From Streptomyces sp. Ru71 (GTDB taxonomy: Bacteria > Actinomycetota > Actinomycetes > Streptomycetales > Streptomycetaceae), in NCBI RefSeq assembly GCF_002920535.1, contig NZ_PQSS01000034.1, forward strand, positions 1-64,000: a DNA stretch of 64,000 nt. Reading direction: 5' to 3'. Below are positions 24,821-33,476 of this stretch, piece by piece. The stretch's first letter is position 1, and every line of letters begins with the position of its first letter. The position numbers and the translations under genes were made by a program. The notes below the pieces were generated by a model. The model searched no databases. It was not told the DNA's origin and saw only the letters and a list, made by a program, of their open reading frames with translations.

Positions 24821-25648
24821 GTGACCCACGCACGACCGCACCACATCCAAGTCGTCGCCCACCGCGGAGCCTCCGAGGACGCGCCGGAGCACACCCTCGC
24901 CGCCTACCGCAAGGCCATCGAGGACGGCGCGGACGCGCTGGAGTGCGATGTCCGGCTGACCGCCGACGGACACCTCGTCTGCGTGCACGACCGCCGCGTC
25001 AACCGTACGTCCAACGGCCGCGGCGCGGTCTCCGCCCTGGAGCTCGCCGATCTGGCCGCGCTGGACTTCGGCTCCTGGAAGACGCGGGACGCCTGGCGCG
25101 GGCGGGACGAGGAACCGGACTGGGAGTTCCGGCCGGAGGACCGCGAGGCCACCTCGGTGCTGACCCTGGAGCGGCTGCTGGAGCTGGTGGCCGACGCCGA
25201 TCGGCGCGTGGAGCTGGCCATCGAGACCAAGCACCCCACCCGCTGGGCCGGGCAGGTCGAGGAGCGGCTGCTGCACCTGCTGAAGCGGTTCGGGCTGGAC
25301 GCGCCGGACTCGCCCGAGGAGTCGCGGGTGCGCGTGATGAGCTTCTCGGCGCGCTCGCTGCACCGGGTGCGCACGGCCTCCCCGACCTTGCCGACGGTCT
25401 ATCTGATGCAGTTCGTCTCGCCCCGGCTGCGCGACGGCCGGCTGCCCGCGGGCGTGCGGATCGCGGGACCCTCGATCCGGATCGTGCGCGGCCACCCCGG
25501 ATACGTGGAGCGGCTGAAGCGGGCCGGCCGGCAGGTGCACGTGTGGACGGTGAACGAGCCGGAGGACGTGGAGCTGTGCGCCCGGCTGGGCGTGGACGCC
25601 ATCATCACCAACCGCCCGGCAGCGGTGCTGCGGCAATTGGGGCGCTGA
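24821..25648 (+). CDS. Glycerophosphodiester phosphodiesterase
   Basis: The 275-residue TIM-barrel enzyme hydrolyses glycerophosphodiesters to glycerol-3-phosphate and alcohol. The catalytic signature VAHRGASEDAPEHTLAAY (about 12-30) and the metal-binding ALECDVRLTADGHLVCVHD (about 40-58) are present. C-terminal VHVWTVNEPEDVE and GVDAIITNRP complete the family pattern. No signal peptide is present. The start is the GTG at 24821 without a clear ribosome site, so it may be leaderless; earlier in-frame sequence belongs to the htrA antisense strand. Divergent from htrA. Confidence 0.9.
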   Translation: MTHARPHHIQVVAHRGASEDAPEHTLAAYRKAIEDGADALECDVRLTADGHLVCVHDRRVNRTSNGRGAVSALELADLAALDFGSWKTRDAWRGRDEEPDWEFRPEDREATSVLTLERLLELVADADRRVELAIETKHPTRWAGQVEERLLHLLKRFGLDAPDSPEESRVRVMSFSARSLHRVRTASPTLPTVYLMQFVSPRLRDGRLPAGVRIAGPSIRIVRGHPGYVERLKRAGRQVHVWTVNEPEDVELCARLGVDAIITNRPAAVLRQLGR

Positions 25649-25745
25649 GCGCGAGAGGCCACCGACGGCCCGGCGGCAGTCACTTCGGTCACATCAGCCC
25701 TACAGGTCTCTTGACCCTCGGGCGCTTGCTGCCCCATCCTCCCCT

Positions 25746-25760
25746 ATCGGTCACACCGAT
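25746..25760. promoter_or_regulatory. ATCGGT-CAC-ACCGAT palindrome
   Basis: Perfect 6-bp arms around a 3-bp spacer, about 150 bp upstream of the RsbW-like gene start and 98 bp past the phosphodiesterase stop. Probably an operator for the downstream gene; regulator unknown. Confidence 0.4.
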
Positions 25761-25911
25761 GAAATCCAGCCACATGACTACGGGGAGTGCTCCGGCGCGT
25801 TCGGTCCGTGTTCGACGGCGGTGAATGCGTCCAAGGACGCGGATTGGCCGGTTTCCGGTACAGGCCAATGGGGCAAACACACCGTGGCGTGGGGCGAAGG
25901 AGGTCTCGGGG

Positions 25912-26463
25912 GTGGCGTTGGTGGTGGCACAGGAGGTGCCCACGTCGTCGAGCATGGCCGTACCCCATGGCCCTGCGGGCGTGGGGAAGGCGAGACACCG
26001 CATGCGTGATCAGTTGCGCAGCAGCGGTGTGGCCGAATCGGTCATCGATGATGCCGTTCTGATTCTTTCCGAACTCTTGAGCAACGCGTGTAAACACGGC
26101 CGCCCCTTGGGCGACGCGCTCGCCGGGGACGGGGACGTACGGGCCGCGTGGCGGGTGGACCCCGACGGCCGGCTCGTCGTCGAGGTGACCGACGGCGGCG
26201 GCCCGACCCGCCCGGCCCCGGCCACCCCCTCGGTGACCGCGCACGGCGGACGCGGCCTGAACATCATCACCGCGCTGGCCGACGACTGGGGCGTCCGGGA
26301 CGACGTGCGCGGCGAGGTCACGGTGTGGGTCGTCGTCCAGGACGACGTGTACGACCCGGACGCCGGACGTCGGCGCGACGACTTCGCCTCGCGCGTTGCC
26401 GCACCTCCGGTGGCCGCGATGGTCGACCTGGACTTCGCGGACGCCTTCGACGACCTGGGCTGA
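25912..26463 (+). CDS. RsbW-like anti-sigma factor/ATP-binding protein
   Basis: The 183-residue protein has a GHKL (HATPase_c) domain: N-box LSELLSNACKHG (about 55-67), EVTDGGGPTRPAP with a G1-type DxGxG, and GGRGLNIITALADDWGV. Such single-domain kinases bind sigma factors or phosphorylate anti-anti-sigma proteins. I chose GTG 25912 because a perfect GAAGGAGGT lies 7 bases upstream; the ATG at 25825 has none. The acidic C-terminal tail (VDLDFADAFDDLG) is typical of a Streptomyces subgroup. Confidence 0.85.
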   Translation: MALVVAQEVPTSSSMAVPHGPAGVGKARHRMRDQLRSSGVAESVIDDAVLILSELLSNACKHGRPLGDALAGDGDVRAAWRVDPDGRLVVEVTDGGGPTRPAPATPSVTAHGGRGLNIITALADDWGVRDDVRGEVTVWVVVQDDVYDPDAGRRRDDFASRVAAPPVAAMVDLDFADAFDDLG

Positions 26464-26612
26464 CCCCGGCCGCGGAGCCGTCCGCGGTCGTCCCGCGCGG
26501 CCTGCGCCACGGTCGGCGCCGACGGGTCGTCGTCCACAGGTCGGCGTCGGTCATGGCCTGAACGGCTAGGCTCGCGCCGTACCAGACGAGCCGTATCCGG
26601 GAGACACCCACC

Positions 26613-27578
26613 ATGGCCAAGAAGCGACCCCAGACGAAGGCCGCGCGCCCTCAGCTGAGCGACCAGGAGATCCCGGTGGTGGGCGCCCGTGAGCCCTGCC
26701 CCTGCGGCAGCGGCCGCCGCTACAAGGCCTGCCACGGCCGGGCCGCCGCGCAGGCGGTGACGGAGCTGGTGCACCGCCCGTTCGAGGGGCTGCCCGGCGA
26801 GTGCGACTGGGTGGCGCTGCGCGAACTGGTGCCGGCGGCCACCGTCGAGCTGACCCTGAGGGACGGCCTGCCCGAGGGCGTCCCCTCCGTCACGCTGGCC
26901 ACCGTGCTGCCGATGGCGTGGCCCGCGCTGCGCCGCGACGACGGCGCGGTCATGCTCGGCCTGCAGAACGACACGGCGTCCGGCGACATCAGCCGCGACC
27001 TGGCCGACACGCTGCTGCGCGCCCTGGAGGCGAAGCCGGGCAACCCCGTGCAGGGCCGCCGCGCCCCGGCCGACGGGCCGCGACTGCAGGACCTGCTCGA
27101 CCCCGAGGGCGCTTTCGAGCCGGTCGTGCACAGCGGCTTCGAGTTCTGGGTGCCGGACGCGGAGAACGCCTCCCCGGAGGTCACCGCCTCCCTGGAGCGG
27201 GCGAACGCCGCGGCGATCCCGACCGTGCGGCTGACCGGTGTGGACGCGGCGTACTGGTGCGAGACGCCGGACAAGAACCACCTGCGCTGGGTCATGCCGC
27301 ACCCGGAGGAGCAGCTTCTGGACGCGCTGGCCCGGCTGCACGCGGCCGGTCGCTCCGGCCTGGGCGAGGGCACGCGTCTGGTCGGTTCCTTCCGGGCGCA
27401 CGGGCTGACCGTGCCGGTCTGGGACCTGCCGACTTCGGTCACCGCTTCGGACGTGGAGAAGCCCGCCGCCGAGTTCGCCGAGCGTCTCGCCGAGGCACTG
27501 GCCGTCAAGGAGCCGCTGACCGCGCAGGAGCGCCGGGCGCGCGGCGGGCTGACCAACCGGCAGGTCACGCTCAGTTGA
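26613..27578 (+). CDS. SEC-C motif protein (DUF5926 family)
   Basis: The 321-residue protein begins with a basic tail (MAKKRPQTKAARP) and a SEC-C zinc motif, REPCPCGSGRRYKACHG (about 26-42), as in the SecA C-terminus. The rest (45-321) is a conserved actinobacterial domain of unknown function. SEC-C modules bind zinc and often protein partners such as SecB or ribosomes. Start ATG 26613 has GGGAGA upstream. A short hairpin CACCCC-GCGA-GGGGTG (27585-27600) follows the stop as terminator. Confidence 0.85.
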   Translation: MAKKRPQTKAARPQLSDQEIPVVGAREPCPCGSGRRYKACHGRAAAQAVTELVHRPFEGLPGECDWVALRELVPAATVELTLRDGLPEGVPSVTLATVLPMAWPALRRDDGAVMLGLQNDTASGDISRDLADTLLRALEAKPGNPVQGRRAPADGPRLQDLLDPEGAFEPVVHSGFEFWVPDAENASPEVTASLERANAAAIPTVRLTGVDAAYWCETPDKNHLRWVMPHPEEQLLDALARLHAAGRSGLGEGTRLVGSFRAHGLTVPVWDLPTSVTASDVEKPAAEFAERLAEALAVKEPLTAQERRARGGLTNRQVTLS

Positions 27579-27584
27579 CACCCG

Positions 27585-27600
27585 CACCCCGCGAGGGGTG
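27585..27600 (+). terminator. Short hairpin after the SEC-C gene
   Basis: CACCCC-GCGA-GGGGTG, a 6-bp stem with tetraloop, 6 bases past the stop codon. Confidence 0.5.
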
Positions 27601-27708
27601 ACGCCCGTCACAGCGGATGACGCCGCCGGGCCGCCGGGATGTCCGATTGGCCCGGTCACGGCGTTTCCGCGGGTGTCCGAATTCGCGAGGGAAAACTAGA
27701 GATCGAAT

Positions 27709-27788
27709 TTGCTTGGCGCCGATCTCTTGTTACCGTCTCCGTAGCCCGGTTGCTGGTGCATCCCCCGTCGCCAGCAACCGGGTCTTTC
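27709..27788 (+). ncRNA. Candidate short RNA: promoter plus terminator-like hairpin
   Basis: TTGCTT (27709-27714) and TACCGT (27731-27736), 16 bp apart, resemble a housekeeping promoter. A perfect 12-bp stem follows (CCCGGTTGCTGG at 27745-27756 with 27771-27782, 14-base loop), then TCTTT. The transcript would be only about 45 bases. It could equally be a read-through terminator of the SEC-C gene. No protein frame fits. Confidence 0.4.
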
Positions 27789-27823
27789 CATACGCGACGC
27801 CGTCCATAGTCCGGCGTGATGCG

Positions 27824-28438
27824 TCAACTGCCCGTCTGCTCCGGTGAGTTACTCCCGGCCCGCAGCAGCAGCGGCCCCCCACCCCCCGCCCGTGCGAACT
27901 CCGCGACCGCCGCGTAGGCGCCCGGCGAGCCGACGGTGGCCTCCCGGGGCGTCTCGCAGGTTCCCGGCTCGTCGTCGGCGCCCAGCGCGCAGCTCAGTTG
28001 CACCGTGTGTCCGTCCGGCCGCATCAGGCTCAGCGCCGCCGACAGGGCCCGGCCGGTGGTGTTGCGGTAGTAGGTGCGGGCCCAGGTCTGCGTGCCCTGG
28101 GTGAGGACACAGGTCTGCGCCTCGATGCCGTCCGGCGAGGTGAGTTCGGGACCGCAGCGGGCGGCGGTGGCCAGGCCGAGGCCCAGCAGCAGCGGCGAGC
28201 GGCCGTCCCCGTCGGGCGGCGCCTCGTGCTCGCCGGGCGGCGACGCGTGCTCTGGGGAGCCGGCGCCGTCCGCGCCGGCGCCGTCGGGCTTCTCGTCGTC
28301 GTAGGTGGCACCCGAGTACGTCGGCGACCGTACGACCGAGTGTTCCGCGTCGTTCACGTCGCCCGCGGACGCCACGGCCAGCGGCAGGGCGACCGCGCAC
28401 GCCACGACGCCCGCGAGGGCGGCCAGGCGGAGGTTCAT
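27824..28438 (-). CDS. Secreted or lipid-anchorless exported protein of unknown function
   Basis: The 204-residue protein has a clear signal peptide (MNLRLAALAGVVACAVALPL, cleavage near ASAG) and a low-complexity Asp/Gly/Pro/Glu-rich stretch (45-85). A compact C-terminal domain of about 110 residues carries three to four Cys (RCGP, QTCVL, LSCALG, GTCETP) likely forming disulfides. It starts at ATG 28438. I do not recognise a family. The prim-pol relative lies 55 bp upstream on the same strand. Confidence 0.75.
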   Translation of the reverse strand: MNLRLAALAGVVACAVALPLAVASAGDVNDAEHSVVRSPTYSGATYDDEKPDGAGADGAGSPEHASPPGEHEAPPDGDGRSPLLLGLGLATAARCGPELTSPDGIEAQTCVLTQGTQTWARTYYRNTTGRALSAALSLMRPDGHTVQLSCALGADDEPGTCETPREATVGSPGAYAAVAEFARAGGGGPLLLRAGSNSPEQTGS

Positions 28439-28493
28439 GAGGGGGACGATAACGACCGGGGGCGGGCACGCGATCAGGTCACGGCCGACACCC

Positions 28494-29177
28494 CTACAAC
28501 TCGGGCGCGCTCACACCCGTACGAGTGAGGGCGTCGACCACCGCGTCCACCACGGCCTCCACGTCCGGCACCCAAGGGGCGGCCGAGCCGGGCAGCGGGG
28601 CCCGCTCCCAGCGGACCGTGCCACGGCCGGTCTCGGAGGGGGGCAGCGCGAGGTAGCCGCCCTCGCCGTGGAAGCGCAGCGAGCCGGGCACGTAGTCCTT
28701 GGCGTAGAGCAGCTCGCCCAACTGCTCCAGGGAGTAGGGGCGGACGAGGATCCACCAGCGGGTATCGGTGGCGACCACCGGGCCCAGGCGCATGCCGTCG
28801 CGGTCCAGCGCGGCCAGCGCGCGGGCGGCGGGCAGCGCGGGCAGCGAGACCGCGCAGGGCGCGCGGCCGCCGGTGGCCAGGACGATCGGCGCGGTGGGCC
28901 GGTTGGTCCACCACCAGCGCACCATGCGTTCGTCGGTGGTGGCGGCGAGCAGTCCGGGGTCGAAGGGGTGCGCGCCGGGGACCGTGCAGTCCGGGTCGGG
29001 GCAGCCGCAGCGCGAGCGGCCCTCGGGGTCCGCCGCCACGCCCGGCAGCACGGGCCAGCGCCACTCGGTGGCGAAGGTCAGGGCCGCGCCGATCAGCTCA
29101 GGCCTCCCGCTCCTCCGCCGGGACAGACGGGGCAGTCGGGACAGGAGCCTGCGTCGCCTTCCGGGGATCTCGCGCAT
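28494..29177 (-). CDS. Degenerate primase-polymerase-fold protein
   Basis: The 227-residue protein resembles the prim-pol N-terminal domain in layout: AALTFATEWRWPVLPGV, the Cys-rich RCGCPDPDCTVPGAHP, and a WWWTNRPTAPIVLATG segment as in prim-pol proteins. However, where the active enzyme has a DxD (IDLD in the gene at 9460), this one reads CAVSLPALPAA, so catalysis is unlikely. It may be a regulatory or DNA-binding derivative kept in Streptomyces. Start ATG 29177 with GGAAAGGAA upstream. Confidence 0.75.
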   Translation of the reverse strand: MREIPGRRRRLLSRLPRLSRRRSGRPELIGAALTFATEWRWPVLPGVAADPEGRSRCGCPDPDCTVPGAHPFDPGLLAATTDERMVRWWWTNRPTAPIVLATGGRAPCAVSLPALPAARALAALDRDGMRLGPVVATDTRWWILVRPYSLEQLGELLYAKDYVPGSLRFHGEGGYLALPPSETGRGTVRWERAPLPGSAAPWVPDVEAVVDAVVDALTRTGVSAPEL

Positions 29178-29813
29178 GAGCGCTCGTTCCTTTCCGTTGC
29201 ACGCCTGGCAACACCGAGGACCTCATCACACCATGTGTCGATCTCTGCACTCTGCGTACCTGTTGGCGCATCACACCCCGGCCTCACGCACGGGGAACCC
29301 CTGTGGGCCGAGCTTCGGCGGCTACGTGCGGCCGCTGACGTCCATGCCGTGTTCAGTGTTCGGCACCAGCATGGCGTGGCGCGGGGTGGCGAAGTGTGGC
29401 GTTTGCCGTCCCGCGTCTTTCGCTTCGCCGCCGCCACGGGAGGATGGGGCTGGGTCGTCGGTGGATAGGACGCCCGATCCGGACACCAGGTTCCGGGCGG
29501 CCTCCCCGCCACCCCGGCCCATACCGAGTACGTACCCATCACGACCACTGTGACGCTCCGTGGAGCAAGGCCAGTCGACCGCAATCACCCGATACCCGAG
29601 GCAGTTTTCAGCCAACTTCGCTATTGCGCAAGGGGTTACCGCAAGGAGCCCCGCAAAGCCCGTGAACACCACGGACACCAGGAATCCCAGCAGGACAATG
29701 CTGGACATCCCCTCACGAGTGCGTGTACATGTGGAGACACTGCTAGCGGCGCAGAAGACATGGGGGTTTGCGATGCTTTTCAGCAGTACGCACCGGTCGG
29801 AAAGCCGGTTGCC
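29178..29813. other. 636-base region upstream of the second PP2C gene
   Basis: Less GC-rich than its surroundings from about 29540 to 29780. Apart from one weak small ORF at 29235 no coding frame is convincing. It should contain divergent promoters; TGTACATGTGGAGACACTGC near 29724 is the most palindromic piece. The PP2C frame is open back to 29550, so part of this could be coding if an earlier start is used. Confidence 0.45.
29235..29468 (+). CDS. Possible small hypothetical ORF
   Basis: The 77-codon frame from GTG 29235 (VSISALCVPVGASHPGLTHG ... WGWVVGG) has a third-position GC of about 70 percent, between coding and non-coding levels. A distant GAGGA precedes the start. Internal sequence AELRRLRAAADVHAVFSVRHQHG looks protein-like. 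It is listed as weak; the gap could simply be non-coding. Confidence 0.25.
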   Translation: MSISALCVPVGASHPGLTHGEPLWAELRRLRAAADVHAVFSVRHQHGVARGGEVWRLPSRVFRFAAATGGWGWVVGG

Positions 29814-31202
29814 ATGAACGCCCCTCATCCGCAGAAAGTGGCTGGAATCGATTCAACGGTTCCGGCCCCCGCGCACACTGCCGCGCCCGCCGCTGCGGCC
29901 ACCGCGCCGGTCCCGCCGCCGCACGCCCCCGGCGCCCTGCTCCAGGACCGGCTCGCCGGCTGGGTGTCGGACCTGACGACCCTGCACGAGCTGACCGAGC
30001 GCCTGGCCCGCACCGGCACCCTGAACGACGCCCTGCACGAACTGCTGCGTGCCGGGGCCTGTCTGGTCGGCGCCCGGCGCGGGCTCGTCGCCCTGGAACC
30101 GGCCGACGGGCGGGGCCCGGACACCAGCGTCGGCCTCGGTCTGGGCCGCGCCGATCTCGGCCACATCGAGACCGTGCCGCGCAGCGCCACCCCGCTCGGC
30201 CGCATCCTCGACGGACTGCCCGGCGGCGACCGGGAGATCGCCGAGCCCGACCTGTTCGCCGAGGACGGCCTCGACCCCCGCCACCGCGAGGTGGCCGCCC
30301 GCCTCGGATACGCCGCCAGCTACGCCCTCCCCCTGTCCGCCGAGGCCGCCGGCCGCCTCGGCGCCGCCGTCTGGCTGTACGACGAACCCGCCGAACCGGT
30401 CGAACGCCAGCGCCATCTGGTCGGCCTCTACGCCCGCTACGCCGCCGAACACCTCGCCCGGCTGCTGGAGGTGGAGCGCACGCGCGCGTGCATGGCGACC
30501 ATCTCCGAGGAACTCCTGCCGGCCCGCCTCCCCCGGGTCGCCGGTGTCCAGCTCGCCGCCCGGCACCGCACCGGTCCGCGCGGCGGCGGCGACTGGTACG
30601 ACGCGCTGCCGCTGCCCGACGCCGCCCTCGGGCTCGCCGTCGGCTCGGTCACCGGCTCCGGGCCGAGCGCCGTCGCCGCGATGGGCCGGCTGCGGGCCAG
30701 CCTGCGGGCGTACGCCGTGATGGAGGGCGAGGACCCGGTCGCCGTCCTGTCCGACCTGGAGCTGCTGCTGCGGCTGACCGAGCCGGCCCGTTCGGCCACC
30801 GCCCTGTTCGCCTACTGCGAGCCCGCGCTGCGCAAGATCACCCTGGCCGGTGCCGGGCACTGCCCGCCGCTGCTGGTCGGCCACCGGCGCACCGAGTTCG
30901 TCGAGACGTCCGTCTCCGCGCCGCTCGGGATGCTGGCCTGCTGGGAGGCGCCCAGCGTGGAGCTGCAGGCCGAGCCCGGGGAGACGGTGCTGCTCTACAC
31001 CGACGGTCTGCTGCACCGTACCGGCGATCCGGTGGACCGGGCCTTCGCCCGGCTGCACGCGGCGGCCGCCGGGGTGCCGCGGGCGCTGCGCCACGACCCG
31101 GACGCGCTCGCGGACCATGTGCTGCGGACGGTTCTGCCCGACGGCCTGGACCGGCAGGACAGCGAGGAGGACGTCGTCCTGCTGGCGGCGCGCTTCGAGT
31201 AG
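29814..31202 (+). CDS. GAF-PP2C-type protein with altered metal-binding motifs
   Basis: The 462-residue protein has a Pro/Ala-rich N-terminus (15-40), a GAF-like region (about 55-215) and a SpoIIE-type PP2C fold (about 225-460). The first motif is present (GGGDWYDA, 257-264). The second, normally GDVxGHG, reads GSVTGSG (277-283), so one metal Asp is replaced by Ser. TDGLLHRTGD also lacks the usual Glu. Activity may be lost or changed. Start ATG 29814 is the usual choice; ATG 29760 is possible, and neither has a strong ribosome site. Confidence 0.85.
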   Translation: MNAPHPQKVAGIDSTVPAPAHTAAPAAAATAPVPPPHAPGALLQDRLAGWVSDLTTLHELTERLARTGTLNDALHELLRAGACLVGARRGLVALEPADGRGPDTSVGLGLGRADLGHIETVPRSATPLGRILDGLPGGDREIAEPDLFAEDGLDPRHREVAARLGYAASYALPLSAEAAGRLGAAVWLYDEPAEPVERQRHLVGLYARYAAEHLARLLEVERTRACMATISEELLPARLPRVAGVQLAARHRTGPRGGGDWYDALPLPDAALGLAVGSVTGSGPSAVAAMGRLRASLRAYAVMEGEDPVAVLSDLELLLRLTEPARSATALFAYCEPALRKITLAGAGHCPPLLVGHRRTEFVETSVSAPLGMLACWEAPSVELQAEPGETVLLYTDGLLHRTGDPVDRAFARLHAAAAGVPRALRHDPDALADHVLRTVLPDGLDRQDSEEDVVLLAARFE

Positions 31203-31317
31203 CGCCCGGCGCACGGGGTACGCCGCACCTCCAGGTAATGGCTCCTACGCCCCTGAGCCCCCTTCCGTACGCCCGTACGATGGAGGCGGTCCAGTGCCGT
31301 ACCCAAGGAGGAAGACC

Positions 31318-32802
31318 GTGGCGGAGGAGCTCCCGTCCGCGCCCAATGATGCTGCTACCGCAGCGGGCCCGGAGACTGCCGAAGAAGAGCAGATCAAGCA
31401 GCGCAAGAACGGACTGTCCCGGGGCGTGTCCGACGAGCTGGCCGAGAACATGAAGACCGGCTGGGCCGACACCGAGCTGCGCGACCTCGCGCCGATCGCC
31501 CAGGCCGCCGAGACCGCCGCCCGCCGCGCGAAGCTGTCCGCCCGCTTCCCCGGCGAGCGCCTCGTCATCCCCGCGGGCAACCTGAAGGTCCGCTCCAACG
31601 ACACGGAATACCCCTTCCGCGCCTCCGTCGAGTACGCCTACCTGACCGGCAACCAGACCGAGGACGGCGTCCTGGTCCTGGAGCCCCGGGACGAGGGCCA
31701 CCAGGCCACGCTCTACCTGCTGCCGCGCTCCGACCGCGAGAACGGCGAGTTCTGGCTCTCCGGCCAGGGCGAGCTGTGGGTCGGCCGCCGCCACTCCCTG
31801 ACCGAGTCCGAGGCGCTGTACGGCATCCCGGTCGCGGACGTGCGCGAGCTGGCCGGCGCCCTGCGCGAGGCCACCGGCCCGGTCCGCGTCGTACGCGGCC
31901 ACGACGCCGGCATCGAGGCCGCCCTGACCGACAAGGTCACCGCCGAGCGCGACGAGGAGCTGCGGGTCTTCCTCTCCGAGCTGCGGCTGGTCAAGGACGA
32001 CTTCGAGATCGGCGAGCTGCAGAAGGCCGTCGACTCCACCGTGCGCGGCTTCGAGGACGTCGTGAAGGTCCTCGACAAGGCGCAGGCCACCTCCGAGCGC
32101 TACATCGAGGGCACCTTCTTCCTCCGCGCGCGCGTCGAGGGCAACGACGTCGGCTACGGCACCATCGCCGCGGCCGGCCCGCACGCCTGCACGCTGCACT
32201 GGGTCCGCAACGACGGCCCGGTCCGCGCCGGCGACCTGCTGCTGCTGGACGCGGGTGTGGAGACGCACACGTACTACACCGCCGACGTCACGCGCACGCT
32301 GCCGATCGACGGCCGTTTCTCGGAGATCCAGAAGAAGATCTACGACGCCGTGTACGAGGCCCAGGAGGCCGGCATCGCGGCGGTCAAGCCGGGCGCCAAG
32401 TTCCGCGACTTCCACGACGCCGCGCAGCGAGTGCTCACCGAGAAGCTCGTCGAGTGGGGCCTGGTCGAGGGCCCGGTGGAGCGCGTGCTGGAGCTCGGTC
32501 TGCAGCGCCGCTGGACGCTGCACGGCACCGGGCACATGCTCGGCATGGACGTGCACGACTGCGCCGCCGCCCGCACCGAGACCTATGTCGACGGCACGCT
32601 GGAGCCGGGCATGGTGCTCACGGTCGAGCCGGGCCTGTACTTCCAGACCGACGACCTGACCGTGCCGGAGGAGTACCGGGGCATCGGCGTCCGCATCGAG
32701 GACGACATCCTGGTCACCGAGGACGGCAACCGGAACCTGTCCGCCGCGCTGCCGCGCCGCTCGGACGAGGTGGAGTCCTGGATGGCGCAGATCAAGGGCT
32801 GA
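31318..32802 (+). CDS. pepP: Xaa-Pro aminopeptidase (aminopeptidase P, M24B)
   Basis: The 494-residue cytoplasmic dimetal peptidase removes N-terminal residues preceding proline. An N-terminal creatinase-like domain (about 45-215) precedes the pita-bread domain with the metal ligands Asp (LLLDAGVETHTYYTADVTRT, two Asp), His (HGTGHMLGMDVHD), and two Glu (TVEPGLYF; GVRIEDDILVT). The start is GTG 31318 with AAGGAGG 8 bases upstream. The N-terminal 30 residues are Ala/Glu-rich and probably disordered. Confidence 0.93.
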   Translation: MAEELPSAPNDAATAAGPETAEEEQIKQRKNGLSRGVSDELAENMKTGWADTELRDLAPIAQAAETAARRAKLSARFPGERLVIPAGNLKVRSNDTEYPFRASVEYAYLTGNQTEDGVLVLEPRDEGHQATLYLLPRSDRENGEFWLSGQGELWVGRRHSLTESEALYGIPVADVRELAGALREATGPVRVVRGHDAGIEAALTDKVTAERDEELRVFLSELRLVKDDFEIGELQKAVDSTVRGFEDVVKVLDKAQATSERYIEGTFFLRARVEGNDVGYGTIAAAGPHACTLHWVRNDGPVRAGDLLLLDAGVETHTYYTADVTRTLPIDGRFSEIQKKIYDAVYEAQEAGIAAVKPGAKFRDFHDAAQRVLTEKLVEWGLVEGPVERVLELGLQRRWTLHGTGHMLGMDVHDCAAARTETYVDGTLEPGMVLTVEPGLYFQTDDLTVPEEYRGIGVRIEDDILVTEDGNRNLSAALPRRSDEVESWMAQIKG

Positions 32803-32829
32803 GCACACCGCGAGGGCGTGCCGCCGGGG

Positions 32830-33273
32830 TCATACGGCCACCAGCGGCGCGTCCTCGCGCCATTTGAGGATCTTGTCGAAGCTGACCACCGCGCCCCCGC
32901 GCCCGGGCCTGCCGCCGATGTGGACGTGGTCGGCGAGTTCGCGGATGAGGAACAGGCCACGGCCGTGCTCGGCGTCGTCGTGCGCGCGCCGGGGCGCCTC
33001 GGCGGCGGTGAAGCCCGGGCCGGCGTCGGCGACCTCGATCCGGCACAGCTCCCCGTCGAGGTAGGCGGTGACGCGGTAGGCCTCCGCGGAGGCGTCGAGT
33101 CCGTCCCCGCCGTGCTCCACGGCGTTGGCGCAGGCCTCGGTCAGGGCGACGGACAGGTCGTAGGAGATCTCGGGGTCGACGCCCGCCGTCTCCATGGTGC
33201 CGAGCAGCAGGCGCCGGGCCAGGGGGACGCTCGCGGCCTCGCGCCGCAGATGGAGTGACCACCAGATGCTCAT
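32830..33273 (-). CDS. RsbW-like anti-sigma/ATP-binding regulator
   Basis: The 147-residue GHKL kinase has the N-box SVALTEACANAVEHGG (about 40-55), IEVADAGPGF, and GRGLFLIRELADHV. Start ATG 33273 has GGAGG 7 bases upstream; the ORF extension upstream lacks one. It is convergent with pepP and divergent from the membrane protein gene. It is the second such kinase in the window, with PP2C partners at 11035 and 29814; pairing is untested. Confidence 0.88.
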   Translation of the reverse strand: MSIWWSLHLRREAASVPLARRLLLGTMETAGVDPEISYDLSVALTEACANAVEHGGDGLDASAEAYRVTAYLDGELCRIEVADAGPGFTAAEAPRRAHDDAEHGRGLFLIRELADHVHIGGRPGRGGAVVSFDKILKWREDAPLVAV

Positions 33274-33476
33274 GCTCCAGCCTCCCGGCCGCGGCTCGAC
33301 ATACCGATACGTATTGCCGCCACGGCCCCGATGTAAGCCCGGAATTGACGTGATGCCGCCCATATGGGGGATGTGCGGGCGGTGGCAATCGGTGTATGTG
33401 GGGCCTGAGTGCGCATTCGGCATCTTGCGGACCTGCCGTATGGGGGCGGTAAGGGCAGTGCGATGATGGGCCCGCC

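Noticed and set aside
29093..29584. 163-codon minus-strand ORF in the gap before the PP2C gene
   Set aside because: Translation is Arg/Pro/Ser-rich without domain features and overlaps the prim-pol-like gene start.
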